Shown one piece after another: positions 24,287 to 33,651 of a DNA stretch of 52,527 nucleotides. Where the stretch lies: positions 1 to 52,527 of the forward strand of contig NZ_AGSX01000116.1 of assembly GCF_000235745.1 (NCBI RefSeq), in the 5' to 3' direction. Each line of letters begins with the position of its first letter. Position 1 is the first letter of the stretch. The notes beneath the pieces were generated by a model. That model was not told the DNA's origin and ran no database searches. It worked only from the letters and a program-made list of their open reading frames with translations. Source of the stretch: Stutzerimonas stutzeri SDM-LAC. GTDB taxonomy: Bacteria; Pseudomonadota; Gammaproteobacteria; Pseudomonadales; Pseudomonadaceae. The translations under genes and the position numbers were made by a program.

Positions 24287-24982
24287 TCAGCGCACCGAGC
24301 GCAGCGGTGTGGAATACGACGGCAGCACGCGGGTCAGTACTTCGGCGATGTAGCCAAGGAACAAGGTGCCCAGTGAGCTCTTGTAGTGCTGTGGGTCCTC
24401 GCTGCCGATGGCGAGAATTCCCTGCTGCTGGTTCAGTGCGACCACCGCCGCCGAACCGATGCTGCCGCTCTCTTCTTCTCCGAAAAGAAAGGCGAGTTCG
24501 TGCGGACGAAGCACGCCGCAGACGGTCTTGCCGCTGCCAAGCAGCCCGCCGATCGCTTGCTGGGCTTCAGCGCTGGTGACGCTGCGCCCCACCGGCAGCG
24601 GCGTTTCGCTGAACAGGATCAGGCTCACGAACGGCACCTGGAACTCATGACGCAGGCTTTCATCCACCGCGCCGATGACTTCTTCCAGGCTGTTGGCATC
24701 CAGCAGATCCAGTACCAGTCGGCGGGTCTTGTCGAACAGCCGATCGTTATCGCGCGCCACATCCATCAGGTGCGACAAGCGATGGCGCACCTCGATGTTG
24801 CGCTCGCGCAGCAGTTTGACCTGGCGCTCGACCAGCGACACGGCGGTGCCGGGCTGATGGGGAATACGCAGCTCTAAAATCAGCTCGTCGTGATCGACAA
24901 AGAACTCCGGGTGGGCCCGCAGATAGGCCGCGACGGCTTCTGCGTCCGGCAGCTGTGGCTTGTCCTGGTTTTGCTCGGTCAT
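24287..24982 (-). CDS. DUF484 family protein
   Basis: A 231-residue cytoplasmic protein of the DUF484 family. The N-terminus carries the typical [27 protein letters not shown] (given in parts: residues about 14-40). A coiled-coil stretch with [10 protein letters not shown] follows, and then a GAF-like domain (about 85-225). The function is unknown; the gene is nearly always found between dapF and xerC in gammaproteobacteria. The ATG at 24982 overlaps the dapF stop by 4 bases. The heptamer repeat begins just past its stop. Confidence 0.88.
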   Translation of the reverse strand: MTEQNQDKPQLPDAEAVAAYLRAHPEFFVDHDELILELRIPHQPGTAVSLVERQVKLLRERNIEVRHRLSHLMDVARDNDRLFDKTRRLVLDLLDANSLEEVIGAVDESLRHEFQVPFVSLILFSETPLPVGRSVTSAEAQQAIGGLLGSGKTVCGVLRPHELAFLFGEEESGSIGSAAVVALNQQQGILAIGSEDPQHYKSSLGTLFLGYIAEVLTRVLPSYSTPLRSVR

Positions 24983-25809
24983 AGGCGAACCTGTCCTTCG
25001 AATACGCGAACGGCGGGGCCGGTCATCATAACGGCCTGTCCGACACCTGCCCATTCAATGGACAGACGGCCGCCTGGAAGTTCGAGTTGCACCGGGGAGT
25101 CCATCCAGCCCTGCTGGATCGCAGCGACCGCCGCTGCGCAGGCGCCGGTGCCGCAGGCTTGGGTTTCGCCGGCGCCGCGTTCCCAGACGCGCAGCTTGGC
25201 GTGCTGACGGTCGATCACCTGGATGAAGCCGGCGTTGACCCGCTGGGGAAAGCGCGAATGGTGCTCGATCTTCGGTCCAAGTCCATGCACCGGAGCGTTG
25301 TCGACGTCCTCCACACGCAGCACGGCGTGGGGGTTACCCATGGATACGGCGGCGATGTCCAGCTGCTGGCCATCGACCTCCAGCGGATAACTCAAGGCTT
25401 GTTGATCGGCCAGGAAAGGTATCTGCGCGGGAGTCAGGCGAGGCGGACCCATGTCGACAGTGATCTGCCCGTCGGGCCGCACGATCAGTTCGATGATGCC
25501 GCCTTTGGTCTCGACACGGATCTGCCGTTTCACGGTCAGGCGCTTGTCCAGTACGAAGCGGGCAAAGCAGCGCGCACCGTTACCGCATTGCTCCACCTCC
25601 GAACCATCGGAGTTGAAGATGCGATAACGGAAATCCACGTCGGGGTTGTGCGGCGGCTCGACCAGCAAGAGCTGATCGAAGCCGATTCCCGTGTGGCGGT
25701 CGCCCCACTGCTTGGCGTGCTTGGGCTGAATATGCGCGTGCTGGCTGATCAGGTCGATGACCATGAAATCATTGCCCAGGCCGTGCATCTTGGTAAAACG
25801 CAAAAGCAT
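24979..25809 (-). CDS. dapF: Diaminopimelate epimerase
   Basis: A 276-residue enzyme that converts LL- to meso-diaminopimelate, the precursor of lysine and the peptidoglycan cross-link. The two catalytic cysteines are Cys75 (EQCGNGARC) and Cys219 (TQACGTGAC). The opening [11 protein letters not shown] fixes the start at the ATG at 25809. It begins 10 bases after the lysA stop and overlaps DUF484, so it is in the middle of the operon. Length is usual for the family. Confidence 0.97.
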   Translation of the reverse strand: MLLRFTKMHGLGNDFMVIDLISQHAHIQPKHAKQWGDRHTGIGFDQLLLVEPPHNPDVDFRYRIFNSDGSEVEQCGNGARCFARFVLDKRLTVKRQIRVETKGGIIELIVRPDGQITVDMGPPRLTPAQIPFLADQQALSYPLEVDGQQLDIAAVSMGNPHAVLRVEDVDNAPVHGLGPKIEHHSRFPQRVNAGFIQVIDRQHAKLRVWERGAGETQACGTGACAAAVAAIQQGWMDSPVQLELPGGRLSIEWAGVGQAVMMTGPAVRVFEGQVRL

Positions 25810-25819
25810 CGTCGTGGCC

Positions 25820-27067
25820 TCAGGCAGGCAGCAGGCTTTCGCCGGCGTAAAGCTCCTGCACGCTTTCGCGGCGGCGCACTTCGTAGGCTTCGTCGCCATC
25901 CACCAGCACCTCGGCAGCACGGCCGCGGGTGTTGTAGTTGGAACTCATGACGAAACCATAGGCGCCGGCGGAACGAACGGCCAGCAGATCGCCCTCGGCG
26001 AGGGCCAGCGGACGCTCCTTGGCAAGGAAGTCACCGGTTTCGCAGATCGGGCCGACGATGTCGTAGTGGCGCGCCTCGCCTTCACGCGGCTGCACCGGTA
26101 CGACGTCCATCCAGGCCTGATAAAGGGCCGGGCGGATGAGGTCGTTCATCGCCGCGTCGACGATGGCGAAATCCTTGTGCTCGGTGTGCTTGAGGTATTC
26201 CACACGGGTCAGCAGCAGTCCCGCATTGGCCACGATCGATCGACCTGGCTCGAACACCAGCGCCAGGTCACGACCGTCGATACGCTTGCGCACCGCCTGG
26301 ATGTAGTCGCCGGCAAGCGGTGGCTGCTCTTCGCGATAACGCACGCCCAGGCCGCCACCCAGATCCAGATGTTTGATTCGGATGCCACGCACGGCGAGGC
26401 GGTCGATCAAGGCCAGCAGCCGATCGAGTGCATCGAGGAACGGCGGCAACGTGGTGAGCTGGGAGCCGATGTGGCAATCGACGCCCACGACTTGCAGGTT
26501 GCTCAGCTCATGCGCGCGGGCATAGACATCTTCGGCATCGGCAATCGCGATGCCGAACTTGTTTTCCTTGAGACCGGTGGATATGTACGGATGGGTCCCG
26601 GCATCGACGTCCGGATTGACCCGTAGCGAAACCGGTGCCACCGCGCCCAGCTCGGCGGCCACCTGTTGCAGGCGCTCGAGCTCCTCGGTGGATTCGACGT
26701 TGAAGCAGTGCACGCCGACTTCCAGCGCGCGGCGCATGTCGTCACGGGTCTTGCCGACGCCGGAGAATACGATGCGCTCTGGTTGGCCACCGGCCGCTAG
26801 GACGCGCTCCAGCTCACCGCGCGAAACGATGTCGAAGCCAGCACCAAGCCGCGCCAATACGTTCAGTACGCCTAGGTTCGAGTTCGCCTTGACCGCAAAA
26901 CAGACCAGGTGCGGCATGCCCGTCAGGGCATCGGCATAGGCGCGGTACTGCGCCTCGATGTGGGCGCGCGAGTAGACGTAAGTGGGGGTGCCGAAGCGTT
27001 GCGCGAGAGCGGGCAACGCCACGCCCTCCGCGAAGAGCTGACCGTCGCGGTACGAGAAGGCCTCCAT
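25820..27067 (-). CDS. lysA: Diaminopimelate decarboxylase
   Basis: A 415-residue PLP enzyme of the alanine-racemase/ornithine-decarboxylase fold that makes lysine from meso-diaminopimelate. The PLP lysine is Lys60 (CFAVKANSN). The glycine loop [17 protein letters not shown], and the active-site cysteine motif [10 protein letters not shown] are present. The ATG at 27067 opens [15 protein letters not shown]; a longer frame would run back through the lptM gene. It lies 10 bases behind lptM and 10 bases ahead of dapF. No lysR-type regulator is adjacent. Confidence 0.97.
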   Translation of the reverse strand: MEAFSYRDGQLFAEGVALPALAQRFGTPTYVYSRAHIEAQYRAYADALTGMPHLVCFAVKANSNLGVLNVLARLGAGFDIVSRGELERVLAAGGQPERIVFSGVGKTRDDMRRALEVGVHCFNVESTEELERLQQVAAELGAVAPVSLRVNPDVDAGTHPYISTGLKENKFGIAIADAEDVYARAHELSNLQVVGVDCHIGSQLTTLPPFLDALDRLLALIDRLAVRGIRIKHLDLGGGLGVRYREEQPPLAGDYIQAVRKRIDGRDLALVFEPGRSIVANAGLLLTRVEYLKHTEHKDFAIVDAAMNDLIRPALYQAWMDVVPVQPREGEARHYDIVGPICETGDFLAKERPLALAEGDLLAVRSAGAYGFVMSSNYNTRGRAAEVLVDGDEAYEVRRRESVQELYAGESLLPA

Positions 27068-27077
27068 GAATGCCTCC

Positions 27078-27218
27078 TTACAGTTCGAATCGGTCTTTGG
27101 AACGTTCTTTGGCAGTTGCCTCGTCGTCCGGTAGGTAGAGCGGGCCTTTCTGGCCACAGCCGGTAAGCGCCGAAGCGAGAACCGCGAGTGCAATGAGTGG
27201 AAGCAGCAGACGCTTCAT
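27078..27218 (-). CDS. lptM: Small lipoprotein LptM (YifL-like)
   Basis: A 46-residue lipoprotein. It begins [20 protein letters not shown] and then Cys, giving a lipobox (ALTGC, Cys21) after a hydrophobic signal. After the lipidated cysteine comes [11 protein letters not shown], the hallmark of LptM, which stabilises and helps mature the LptD/LptE lipopolysaccharide translocon in the outer membrane. The ATG is at 27218 and the TAA at 27078-27080. It is the first gene of the operon with lysA and dapF, the usual location. Confidence 0.92.
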   Translation of the reverse strand: MKRLLLPLIALAVLASALTGCGQKGPLYLPDDEATAKERSKDRFEL

Positions 27219-27417
27219 TGGGGTGCAATCCTAGAAAAATCGATGGCCGGAGTATACCCAGCACCCGTGGGATTGCCTATGTGGCCGAGCTCGCCGGTCC
27301 CGCATCTGACGCCAGCCCGGACAGCCGCTCGCTAGACGCGGCGGTGGCCTGCTAAGCTCGCCCGCATCGTCGGTGGCCGCGTTGCCGCCGAGCAACCCGT
27401 ACCGAGGAAATGGATTC

Positions 27418-27750
27418 ATGAGCCTGAGCGAAGCCCGCTTTCACGATCTTGTCGACGCTGCGCAGGAGGAGATCGAGGACGTGTTCGATCACAGCGGCAT
27501 GGACGTCGATCTGGAGAATTCCGGTGGCGTACTGACCGTGCGTTTCGAGAATGGCACACAGCTGATCTTCAGCCGTCAGCCGCCGCTGCGCCAGCTGTGG
27601 GTGGCGGCGCGGTCCGGTGGTTTTCATTTCGATTATGACGAGTCCGCCGCGCTGTGGATCTGCGATGCCAACGATGAACGCCTGGGCGAACTCCTGTCGC
27701 GGGTTACTGAGCAGCAGGGTGGCGAGGCGTTGGAATTTGAAGACCTGTGA
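27418..27750 (+). CDS. cyaY: Frataxin-like iron-binding protein CyaY
   Basis: A 110-residue bacterial frataxin that binds iron and modulates the cysteine desulfurase IscS during Fe-S cluster assembly. The acidic first helix (FHDLVDAAQEEIEDVFD) and the central GGVLTVRFENGTQLIFSRQ and LWVAARSGGFHFDY strands are typical. GAGGAAA precedes the ATG at 27418 by seven bases. It diverges from lptM across 199 bases in which I see no further gene. Confidence 0.95.
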   Translation: MSLSEARFHDLVDAAQEEIEDVFDHSGMDVDLENSGGVLTVRFENGTQLIFSRQPPLRQLWVAARSGGFHFDYDESAALWICDANDERLGELLSRVTEQQGGEALEFEDL

Positions 27751-27833
27751 ACGTTGCGCCCAGCTGACCCAAGCCAGGATCAGGCACGCTTGCTTATTTA
27801 ATGGGCTGTGATAGGGTCGGTTGCAGGTTAAAT

Positions 27834-27866
27834 AACCCCGCCTTCGGGCGGGGTTTTGTTTTTTTG
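27834..27866 (+). terminator. Rho-independent terminator between cyaY and rnk
   Basis: AACCCCGCC (27834-27842) and GGCGGGGTT (27847-27855) form a perfect 9-base-pair stem with a TTCG tetraloop, followed by TTGTTTTTTTG. Confidence 0.93.
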
Positions 27867-27900
27867 TCTGTTTACTTTTTCCAGGAGCTTACCCGCACCC

Positions 27901-28308
27901 ATGGCCAGCGCACCGCCAATCATCATCACTCAACCCGATCTCCAGCGGCTCGAGCGCTTGCTCGACGGTCTGGCTGACTACGGTCCGGCCGCCGAGGCGC
28001 TCGAAGAGGAGTTGTCCCGCGCCCAGGTGGTCGAGCGCAGCGAGTTGCCCGCCGGTGTGGTGTCGATGAACTCCCGGGTTCACTGCCGCGATGAGGGTGT
28101 CGGCAAGGATTATCATCTGACGCTGGTGTTTCCTCAGGATGCCGGCAAGGAAGGTACCGTTTCGGTTCTGGCGCCGGTAGGCACGGCGCTGTTGGGCATG
28201 ACCGTGGGTCAGCACATCGATTGGCCGACCCCCGGCGGTAAGGTGCTCAAGCTGACCCTGCTGGCTGTCGAGTATCAGCCGGAAGCGGCGGGCGATATCA
28301 ATCTCTGA
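27901..28308 (+). CDS. rnk: Nucleoside diphosphate kinase regulator Rnk
   Basis: A 135-residue protein of the Rnk/GreA-GreB family: a short N-terminal coiled coil (LQRLERLLDG, then AAEALEEELSRA) and a C-terminal FKBP-like GreA domain (SVLAPVGTALLGMTVGQHIDWP). Rnk binds RNA polymerase and affects nucleoside diphosphate kinase levels. The ATG at 27901 opens the conserved stretch. The nearest AGGAG is 13 bases upstream, which is longer than ideal. It follows a terminator, so its promoter must lie within the 27.75-27.85 kb stretch or be read through. It converges on cyaA. Confidence 0.9.
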   Translation: MASAPPIIITQPDLQRLERLLDGLADYGPAAEALEEELSRAQVVERSELPAGVVSMNSRVHCRDEGVGKDYHLTLVFPQDAGKEGTVSVLAPVGTALLGMTVGQHIDWPTPGGKVLKLTLLAVEYQPEAAGDINL

Positions 28309-28349
28309 GGGCGTCGTGATGACGCCCGTTCTCGCACAATGCCTCAGAG
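28303..28349. terminator. Nested hairpin at the convergent rnk/cyaA ends
   Basis: An outer pair CTCTGAGG (28303-28310) and CCTCAGAG (28342-28349) overlaps both stop codons. Inside it, GGGCGTC (28309-28315) pairs with GACGCCC (28321-28327). The symmetrical arrangement suits a bidirectional terminator, although T-tracts are short. Confidence 0.6.
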
Positions 28350-31175
28350 AGCCTTTAGCGCCTGGTTGAGGGCCGCTTCAAGATGCGCTTTGTAGCGCAG
28401 GTGCTGAACCGTTTGGGCGCGACCGGTACCGTGCAGGCCGGACATGTCGAGATCGGTTATGTAGCAGGGATAGCGCTCGGCACCGTGCCGTTGCGCGAGA
28501 ATGAACTGCGCAACTGCGGCGAACAGCTCGGTGCCGTATTCCAGGCTCGAAAACTCCTGATGGTTGCAGTACAGGGTCACCCGTGAGCGACCTCGTTCGC
28601 TGTGTTCGACAATGGCCTGTACGTCATAGAAAGAATCGCCAACGTTTTCCCGTGGCGGCGGGCGGCGCTCGATGCTCGCTGCCCGGTCCGCGGTTGCTGT
28701 CATGAGTCTGTAGTACAGGATGTCCATCGCTGCCAGCCGGCTTTTCTCGAAGGGAAGCTGGGTGTTGCGGCGGTAGCTCACCGATTGTAAAAACCGCAGC
28801 AAAGGCGTCAGCAGGCTCTGCTCGTCTCTATAGGGCTGTTGCTGACGCCAGAGCGCGTTGAACTCATCGAGGACGGTAATTTCCGCCAGGTCCCCCTGAA
28901 CGCGGTAGAACACCTGAAGGCAGTGCGCCCTGGCCTGACCAAGGATTAACGGCAGGTCGGTTCCTTCAAGTGCATGTCGCTCCACGCGGATGGGCCGCAC
29001 GCTGCGATGAGCCTCGCCGAGATGTTCCAGCAGTGCGGGCATGTCGCTCAAGGTGGTGTGCCGAACATTGCCACTCACCAGATCGAGCAAATGGTAGTGC
29101 TGGCGTACCTGTAGCAGGTAGCGGGTCTCATCCGGCTCGTCGAGCAAGGTCTGGGCATCGGTGAAGATGGTGTTGATACGCCGTGCGAGTGCCATGCCGG
29201 CGTTTCGACTGAAACAGCGTATTTGCAGGTTGGGTCGCTCGCCACGAGGGGGCAGTTCCTGCAGGAAGTCACGCAGGCAGTCCGGCAGCGGAGATGTGCC
29301 TTCATAGCGCGTTGCGATCAGTTCGCTCCAGCTGTTGAGCGTCAGTTGATCGATGCTCAGCACCAGGTTGTCTCGCGTAACGGCATGCCGCAGCGATTCG
29401 GTGAGCTCGTCGAACGACAGGGGCTGCAGAGGGTTCAGCGGATCAAGCCCGACGTTGATCAGTAGCAGGACCTTGACGGGACTGGCCGCGATCAACAGCG
29501 CTTCGTCAGCAAGTGCCTCGGGCGGCATTGGGAATGCCTGGCGGATATCGGTCAGTAGCGCGAACAGCTCGGCTTCACTCAGGCCGCTGTCGCCAGGGTG
29601 CAGGGCGACATGCGTGGCCGTATCGATAATGCCGTTGCGGTGGCACCAGGCCAACAGCGGCACCAGCTCGCGGGAGCGCTTGAGCGGGGAAAAATTGCTG
29701 AGCTGTTGGGCATTTAGGTTGCCCTCGTAAAGCGCCCAGTACACATCATCTGCCGCGTCGTAGCCCTGCATGAGCGTCAGGCTGTGTTCTGCCAGATCAG
29801 GCGCGATGCCCAGGTTGATGGCTTCAACCTTACCCGCCTTGCGCTCGATCGCCGCATGCAGGCGCCTGCCAAGCACACCGAAATCCCGCCCGTTGATGCT
29901 GCTGGTGATCTGCAGGCGTCGCGCAAACTCACTGAGGAACCGGTAGCCGTAGGTCAGTTCGTTGACCAGTGCGCGGCGTTCCTCGACGACTCGCCGCACC
30001 TTCCATTGGCTGCGTGCGTCGAGTTGGGCAAATTGTCGATCATTCCATTGCCACTCGGCCGTCAGCCGCTCGAGCAAACGCCGCTTCCAGCTTTTGCTAC
30101 GGCCGCTGGGCGGCTGGCTGAGGGGCTTGTTGACCTTCAGGTAGAGACAGCGACGCAACAACGCGAGGCGTTCCTGGTCGCCTCGCTTGGCGAGGTAAAG
30201 TTCGATTCGGCGGTAGGCGACGATGTAGGGGTCGAGCTCGTCCAGGTCGAGGCGATTGGCGTACACGGCCTGTTTGAAATCGAGGCTCAGGCAGCGCACC
30301 TGCGGGTGTTCGCTGGCGTAGACCTCGACCAGCAGCAGCTTGAAAAGTGACTTGTAGGGCGACTCGATGGCCTTGTACAGCTGCCAGAGGCCCGCACCGA
30401 GGTATTCGCCGGGAGGGATGCTGGCGAGGCTGCCCAGGTCCAGGACCTCGTCGCTGCGCACGAAGCGCTTATCCAGCAGGGTGCGCACGTAGTCGTGGTA
30501 GCGGTGCTCTTCGTAATCCGGCACCAGCCACCAGAGGGGCGTACGCCCGCCCAGCCAGATCGCGGTGCGGTAGAACTCGTCGAGCAGCAGGTAGTGCTGA
30601 GTAGTACCGCAATCATCGGAGGTGAGCTTGGCTTCGCGCGCGCCCTGGGTGAAGCGGACCGGGTCGACCAGAAAGAAATGAGCCTCGCTGCCTTGAGTCG
30701 CCGCCCAAGTCTGCAGCAGTTCGCATTTGCGTTGCAGTTCGCCGAGTTGTTGCGCAGACAGATGCGGATCATGGCAAACCCAGACATCCAGGTCGCTTTG
30801 ATCATCCTGCGCAACAGTGCCAAGACTGCCCATGAGGAACAGGCCGAGAATCGGTTGCGGCGGCTTACCGCGCAGTGGCTTGTAGGTGAACGAACGGCTC
30901 AAGCGCTGGGCTTCGGCCAAGGTATCGGCGTCAGGCTCGAACCCCGCCAGTCCGGCTGGCATGGTGCTGGAAACGTAGCCGGGCAGAATCGGATGGTTTA
31001 CATGAAATAGCAGCGGCAACAGGCTGAGCACGCTCTGTTGGCGGGATGACATGGCCAGCCGAGTGCGTTCCAGGCGTGCGGCGTTCAACGACAGAAAGCG
31101 GGCACGAAGCGCGGCAAGCACCTTGCGATCGATTCCCTCTTCAAGGACGGGGCGGAGTTCCTGGTGGCGCGTCAT
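28344..31175 (-). CDS. cyaA: Class I adenylate cyclase
   Basis: A 943-residue class I adenylate cyclase, which makes cAMP for the CRP-type regulator Vfr. The nucleotidyltransferase motif GSLGT (116-120) followed by QSDLDVWV (Asp128 and Asp130) is intact, and the N-terminal catalytic half (about 1-540) and C-terminal regulatory half are both full length. The ATG at 31175 opens MTRHQELRPVLEEGIDRK. Pseudomonads also carry a class III cyclase, CyaB, usually the main source for virulence control. It stands alone and converges on rnk. Confidence 0.95.
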   Translation of the reverse strand: MTRHQELRPVLEEGIDRKVLAALRARFLSLNAARLERTRLAMSSRQQSVLSLLPLLFHVNHPILPGYVSSTMPAGLAGFEPDADTLAEAQRLSRSFTYKPLRGKPPQPILGLFLMGSLGTVAQDDQSDLDVWVCHDPHLSAQQLGELQRKCELLQTWAATQGSEAHFFLVDPVRFTQGAREAKLTSDDCGTTQHYLLLDEFYRTAIWLGGRTPLWWLVPDYEEHRYHDYVRTLLDKRFVRSDEVLDLGSLASIPPGEYLGAGLWQLYKAIESPYKSLFKLLLVEVYASEHPQVRCLSLDFKQAVYANRLDLDELDPYIVAYRRIELYLAKRGDQERLALLRRCLYLKVNKPLSQPPSGRSKSWKRRLLERLTAEWQWNDRQFAQLDARSQWKVRRVVEERRALVNELTYGYRFLSEFARRLQITSSINGRDFGVLGRRLHAAIERKAGKVEAINLGIAPDLAEHSLTLMQGYDAADDVYWALYEGNLNAQQLSNFSPLKRSRELVPLLAWCHRNGIIDTATHVALHPGDSGLSEAELFALLTDIRQAFPMPPEALADEALLIAASPVKVLLLINVGLDPLNPLQPLSFDELTESLRHAVTRDNLVLSIDQLTLNSWSELIATRYEGTSPLPDCLRDFLQELPPRGERPNLQIRCFSRNAGMALARRINTIFTDAQTLLDEPDETRYLLQVRQHYHLLDLVSGNVRHTTLSDMPALLEHLGEAHRSVRPIRVERHALEGTDLPLILGQARAHCLQVFYRVQGDLAEITVLDEFNALWRQQQPYRDEQSLLTPLLRFLQSVSYRRNTQLPFEKSRLAAMDILYYRLMTATADRAASIERRPPPRENVGDSFYDVQAIVEHSERGRSRVTLYCNHQEFSSLEYGTELFAAVAQFILAQRHGAERYPCYITDLDMSGLHGTGRAQTVQHLRYKAHLEAALNQALKAL

Positions 31176-31346
31176 CGGGTGATTGGTTCAGGCAAGCGAC
31201 GTTGTCCGACATGTTGATCGAGGCGAACGGCGAAAACTAGCACGGGGCAGCGAAAGCCGCAGCTGTAGCAGCGGGTGATAGCCGATGCCGGTTCGCTGTT
31301 CAAACCGGCAAATGGCGTACTCGGCTCCGATTTGGGCGCCCCAGGC

Positions 31347-31592
31347 TCAAGCCGGAGCGGTCTCCGAAAGGATGCTCAGCAACACTCGGGCGTGCTCCGC
31401 GGCATCGCGCCCAAGGCTGGTCAAGTAGCCGCCGTCAGGCAGCGTTGTCAGACCTTTGCTATGCAGGCGCTGTGCAGCGGCGATCGCCGTATTGCCGGCG
31501 TCGTGGTGAACCTTCAGGCCTTCAAGTGAGTTGTCGAGGTTGAACAGGCGAAGCATTTCCAGCTCGGCTACCACTTCTGGGGTGTAGGACAT
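31347..31592 (-). CDS. TIGR02647 family conserved protein
   Basis: An 81-residue protein recognised as the TIGR02647 family, largely confined to pseudomonads and relatives. Conserved pieces are MSYTPEVVAELEMLRLFNLD and GLKVHHDAG, then DGGYLTSLGRDAAEHA. It is probably a small helical protein, possibly a winged-helix fold, of unknown function. The ATG at 31592 has GAGGAG upstream. It stands between cyaA and another small conserved gene on the same strand. Confidence 0.8.
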   Translation of the reverse strand: MSYTPEVVAELEMLRLFNLDNSLEGLKVHHDAGNTAIAAAQRLHSKGLTTLPDGGYLTSLGRDAAEHARVLLSILSETAPA

Positions 31593-31664
31593 GTCTGCTC
31601 CTCGGATGGTGGGCTTTGGCCCTGTTTGCGAAGTGTAGATGCTGCGCGCGCACCTGCTCTAAGA

Positions 31665-31934
31665 CTATTCGGCTAGGTCCGGCAGATTCCGCAGCTGCGT
31701 TTCGTATCCTTCGACATCGAACGGGCGGTCTTGCTCAAGCATTAGCCGGATCTCTCCCGCCAGCACGAGTGCCATCAGCTTGAGGATCTCGTCGCGCTCA
31801 TAGCCGACCAGCGTCAGTTTGTTCAGCGTAGCTTGGGTGGCGGCGGGCTCGCCGGCTTCAAGCTGGTTTTCGATTGCCTGGATCAGGGTTTCCTCGGCAA
31901 AGGTTTCATCATCATCGGACGTGGCATCGTTCAT
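31665..31934 (-). CDS. Conserved hypothetical protein, acidic N-terminus
   Basis: An 89-residue, strongly acidic protein without signal peptide or membrane segments. The first 15 residues are rich in Asp and Glu, and the rest looks helical (LIQAIENQLEAGEPAATQATLNKL in parts, then RDEILKLMALVLAGEI). I recognise the type as a conserved pseudomonad protein but know no function. It lies 72 bases upstream of the TIGR02647 gene on the same strand and diverges from corA. Confidence 0.72.
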   Translation of the reverse strand: MNDATSDDDETFAEETLIQAIENQLEAGEPAATQATLNKLTLVGYERDEILKLMALVLAGEIRLMLEQDRPFDVEGYETQLRNLPDLAE

Positions 31935-32077
31935 GTCGCAACTCTCGTCAGGGAAGATCTCGATGGCGTGTCGAGGTGAGTACCGGCAAGCTTACTTCAG
32001 TAGGAGAGGCCGGCTGAACGCTTCGCTTGGGCTGGTTTCTATTCTTACTATGACTTATCGAGAACGCGACTACAGCA

Positions 32078-33043
32078 ATGATCATTTTTCACTGTCTTGA
32101 AAACGGCACGCTGGTGCGACGCGTTGCCGAAAATCTGCAGACACTCCCCGAGAATGTGCTGTGGGTCGATCTTCTGTCGCCTGACTCGCAGGAAGAGCGT
32201 TTTATCGAGTCGTCGCTGGGGCTGGACATTCCAACCCGCGAAGAACTTGCCGAAATCGAGGATTCGTCGCGCTTCTACGATGAGGACGGCGCAATCTTCA
32301 TGACCACAACGGTGGTCATGGGGATCGCGGATCGGCGTCCGGAAAATGCCGAAGTGACCTTCGTCCTGACCAAGCGCTGCCTGGTGACCGTTCGCTATAC
32401 CGAGCTCAGTGCGTTTCGGCAGTTCGGCGCGAAAAGCTCTCGGCAGCCATCGACCTTTTCCTCCAGCCATCAGATTTTTCTCGCCCTGGCGGACGCTGTG
32501 GTCGATCGCATCGCCGATGTGCTGGAAAGCGTTCAGGTTGAGCTTCAGACCTTGTCGAGGTGCATCTTCGACGAACGAAAGGAGCAGCGCACCGACCTGC
32601 AACAGATCATCCAGCAGCTTGGGCAGCACCGCTCGCTCCTGTCGCAGCTGGGCGAAAGCTTGTTCAGCTCGACCCGTCTGTTGGCGTTTTATCGTCTGCA
32701 TGCCAATGAGCCCAGGCAAGGCGTTGCCAAAGGCCTGCTGAAGGCGTTGGAGCGCGACGTGCGTTCGCTTGGTGAGCATCAGGCGCGACTGTTGGGCGAT
32801 ATCGCCTTCCTGCTTGACGCGACGCTGGGTCTGATCAATATCGAGCAGAACGCCATCATCAAGGTGTTTTCCATTGCTGCCGTGCTGTTCTTGCCACCAA
32901 CGCTGGTGGGGACGGTATACGGCATGAACTTCGAACGCATGCCCGAGCTGAGTTGGTCGTTTGGCTATCCCATGGCACTTGGGATGATGATCGTGTCAGC
33001 GATCATTCCCTATGCCTGGTTCAAATTCCGTGACTGGCTCTGA
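32078..33043 (+). CDS. corA: CorA family magnesium/divalent cation transporter
   Basis: A 321-residue CorA-type channel of the inner membrane. A large cytoplasmic domain (about 1-260) with a long helix precedes two C-terminal membrane segments; the family signature GMN is present in VYGMNFERMPELSW at the end of the first. The periplasmic loop holds MPELSW, close to the MPEL motif of true magnesium channels. The ATG at 32078 is the natural start. Its stop abuts the stop of the convergent membrane-protein gene without a spare base. Confidence 0.92.
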   Translation: MIIFHCLENGTLVRRVAENLQTLPENVLWVDLLSPDSQEERFIESSLGLDIPTREELAEIEDSSRFYDEDGAIFMTTTVVMGIADRRPENAEVTFVLTKRCLVTVRYTELSAFRQFGAKSSRQPSTFSSSHQIFLALADAVVDRIADVLESVQVELQTLSRCIFDERKEQRTDLQQIIQQLGQHRSLLSQLGESLFSSTRLLAFYRLHANEPRQGVAKGLLKALERDVRSLGEHQARLLGDIAFLLDATLGLINIEQNAIIKVFSIAAVLFLPPTLVGTVYGMNFERMPELSWSFGYPMALGMMIVSAIIPYAWFKFRDWL

Positions 33044-33571
33044 TCACCCGAAGAAGTACAGGATGATGCAAAACACGCCCAGCAGCGCCCAGACACTGCC
33101 GAAGATGATCGGCGTGCGCAGAGAAAACATCAGGGTGCGTTTGTAGCGCTCGCCGCCTGCCGGGGTGTTGCCTTCTCCAAAGAGCGCCGAGTCGTTATTG
33201 GGTAGCAGGCCGACCCTGCCTTCGACCTGGAGCAATTCGCTTTGCTTGTGATGCCAGCGCTCTATCACGTTGTAGCTCGCCCGGATGCCCGGTATCGCAT
33301 GCAGCGACGTGATGAGCCCGAGGAGCGCCAGCACAGAGGGTACGACCAACCGAAATAAACTCCCCCAATCAGGGTTGGTGTTGGCCATCGATGACGCGAA
33401 GGCGATGATTAGAAACGACTGCGAAGACAGGTAGCCGCTGGTGCGGCTGGCCAGTAGCGTGGACTCGAAATGAATTTCCGAGCGGTAAAATTGCAGCCGC
33501 TCCTTGGGCGAGTCGAAGACCTCGGCGGCCTGCGTGTCCTGGTTCAGCAGCAAGCTTCGCAGATCGGTCAT
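33044..33571 (-). CDS. Small membrane protein of unknown function
   Basis: A 175-residue protein with three predicted membrane segments (about 48-62, 73-92 and 153-174). A soluble N-terminal helical stretch (KERLQFYRSEIHFESTLL) and a cytoplasmic loop with WHHKQSELLQVEGR lie between. I do not recognise the family. The ATG at 33571 is chosen because the longer frame overlaps the nnrS gene end and its extra residues do not look protein-like. It lies 80 bases downstream of nnrS on the same strand and may be co-transcribed. Confidence 0.7.
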   Translation of the reverse strand: MTDLRSLLLNQDTQAAEVFDSPKERLQFYRSEIHFESTLLASRTSGYLSSQSFLIIAFASSMANTNPDWGSLFRLVVPSVLALLGLITSLHAIPGIRASYNVIERWHHKQSELLQVEGRVGLLPNNDSALFGEGNTPAGGERYKRTLMFSLRTPIIFGSVWALLGVFCIILYFFG

Positions 33572-33651
33572 GGATGTCTCGCATAAGATGGAGCGATAGG
33601 AAAGTGGCGCTCTACTAAAGTCCTGATTACGCCGTAAGAGTTCCAGGCGTT

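Noticed and set aside
23742-24353. Plus-strand frame containing repeated VQRPASS units
   Set aside because: The peptide repeats come from the heptamer array read out of frame; most of the frame is antisense to xerC.
32571-32583. AlgR-like word GACGAACGA inside corA
   Set aside because: It has a mismatch and lies within a coding region, far from any start.
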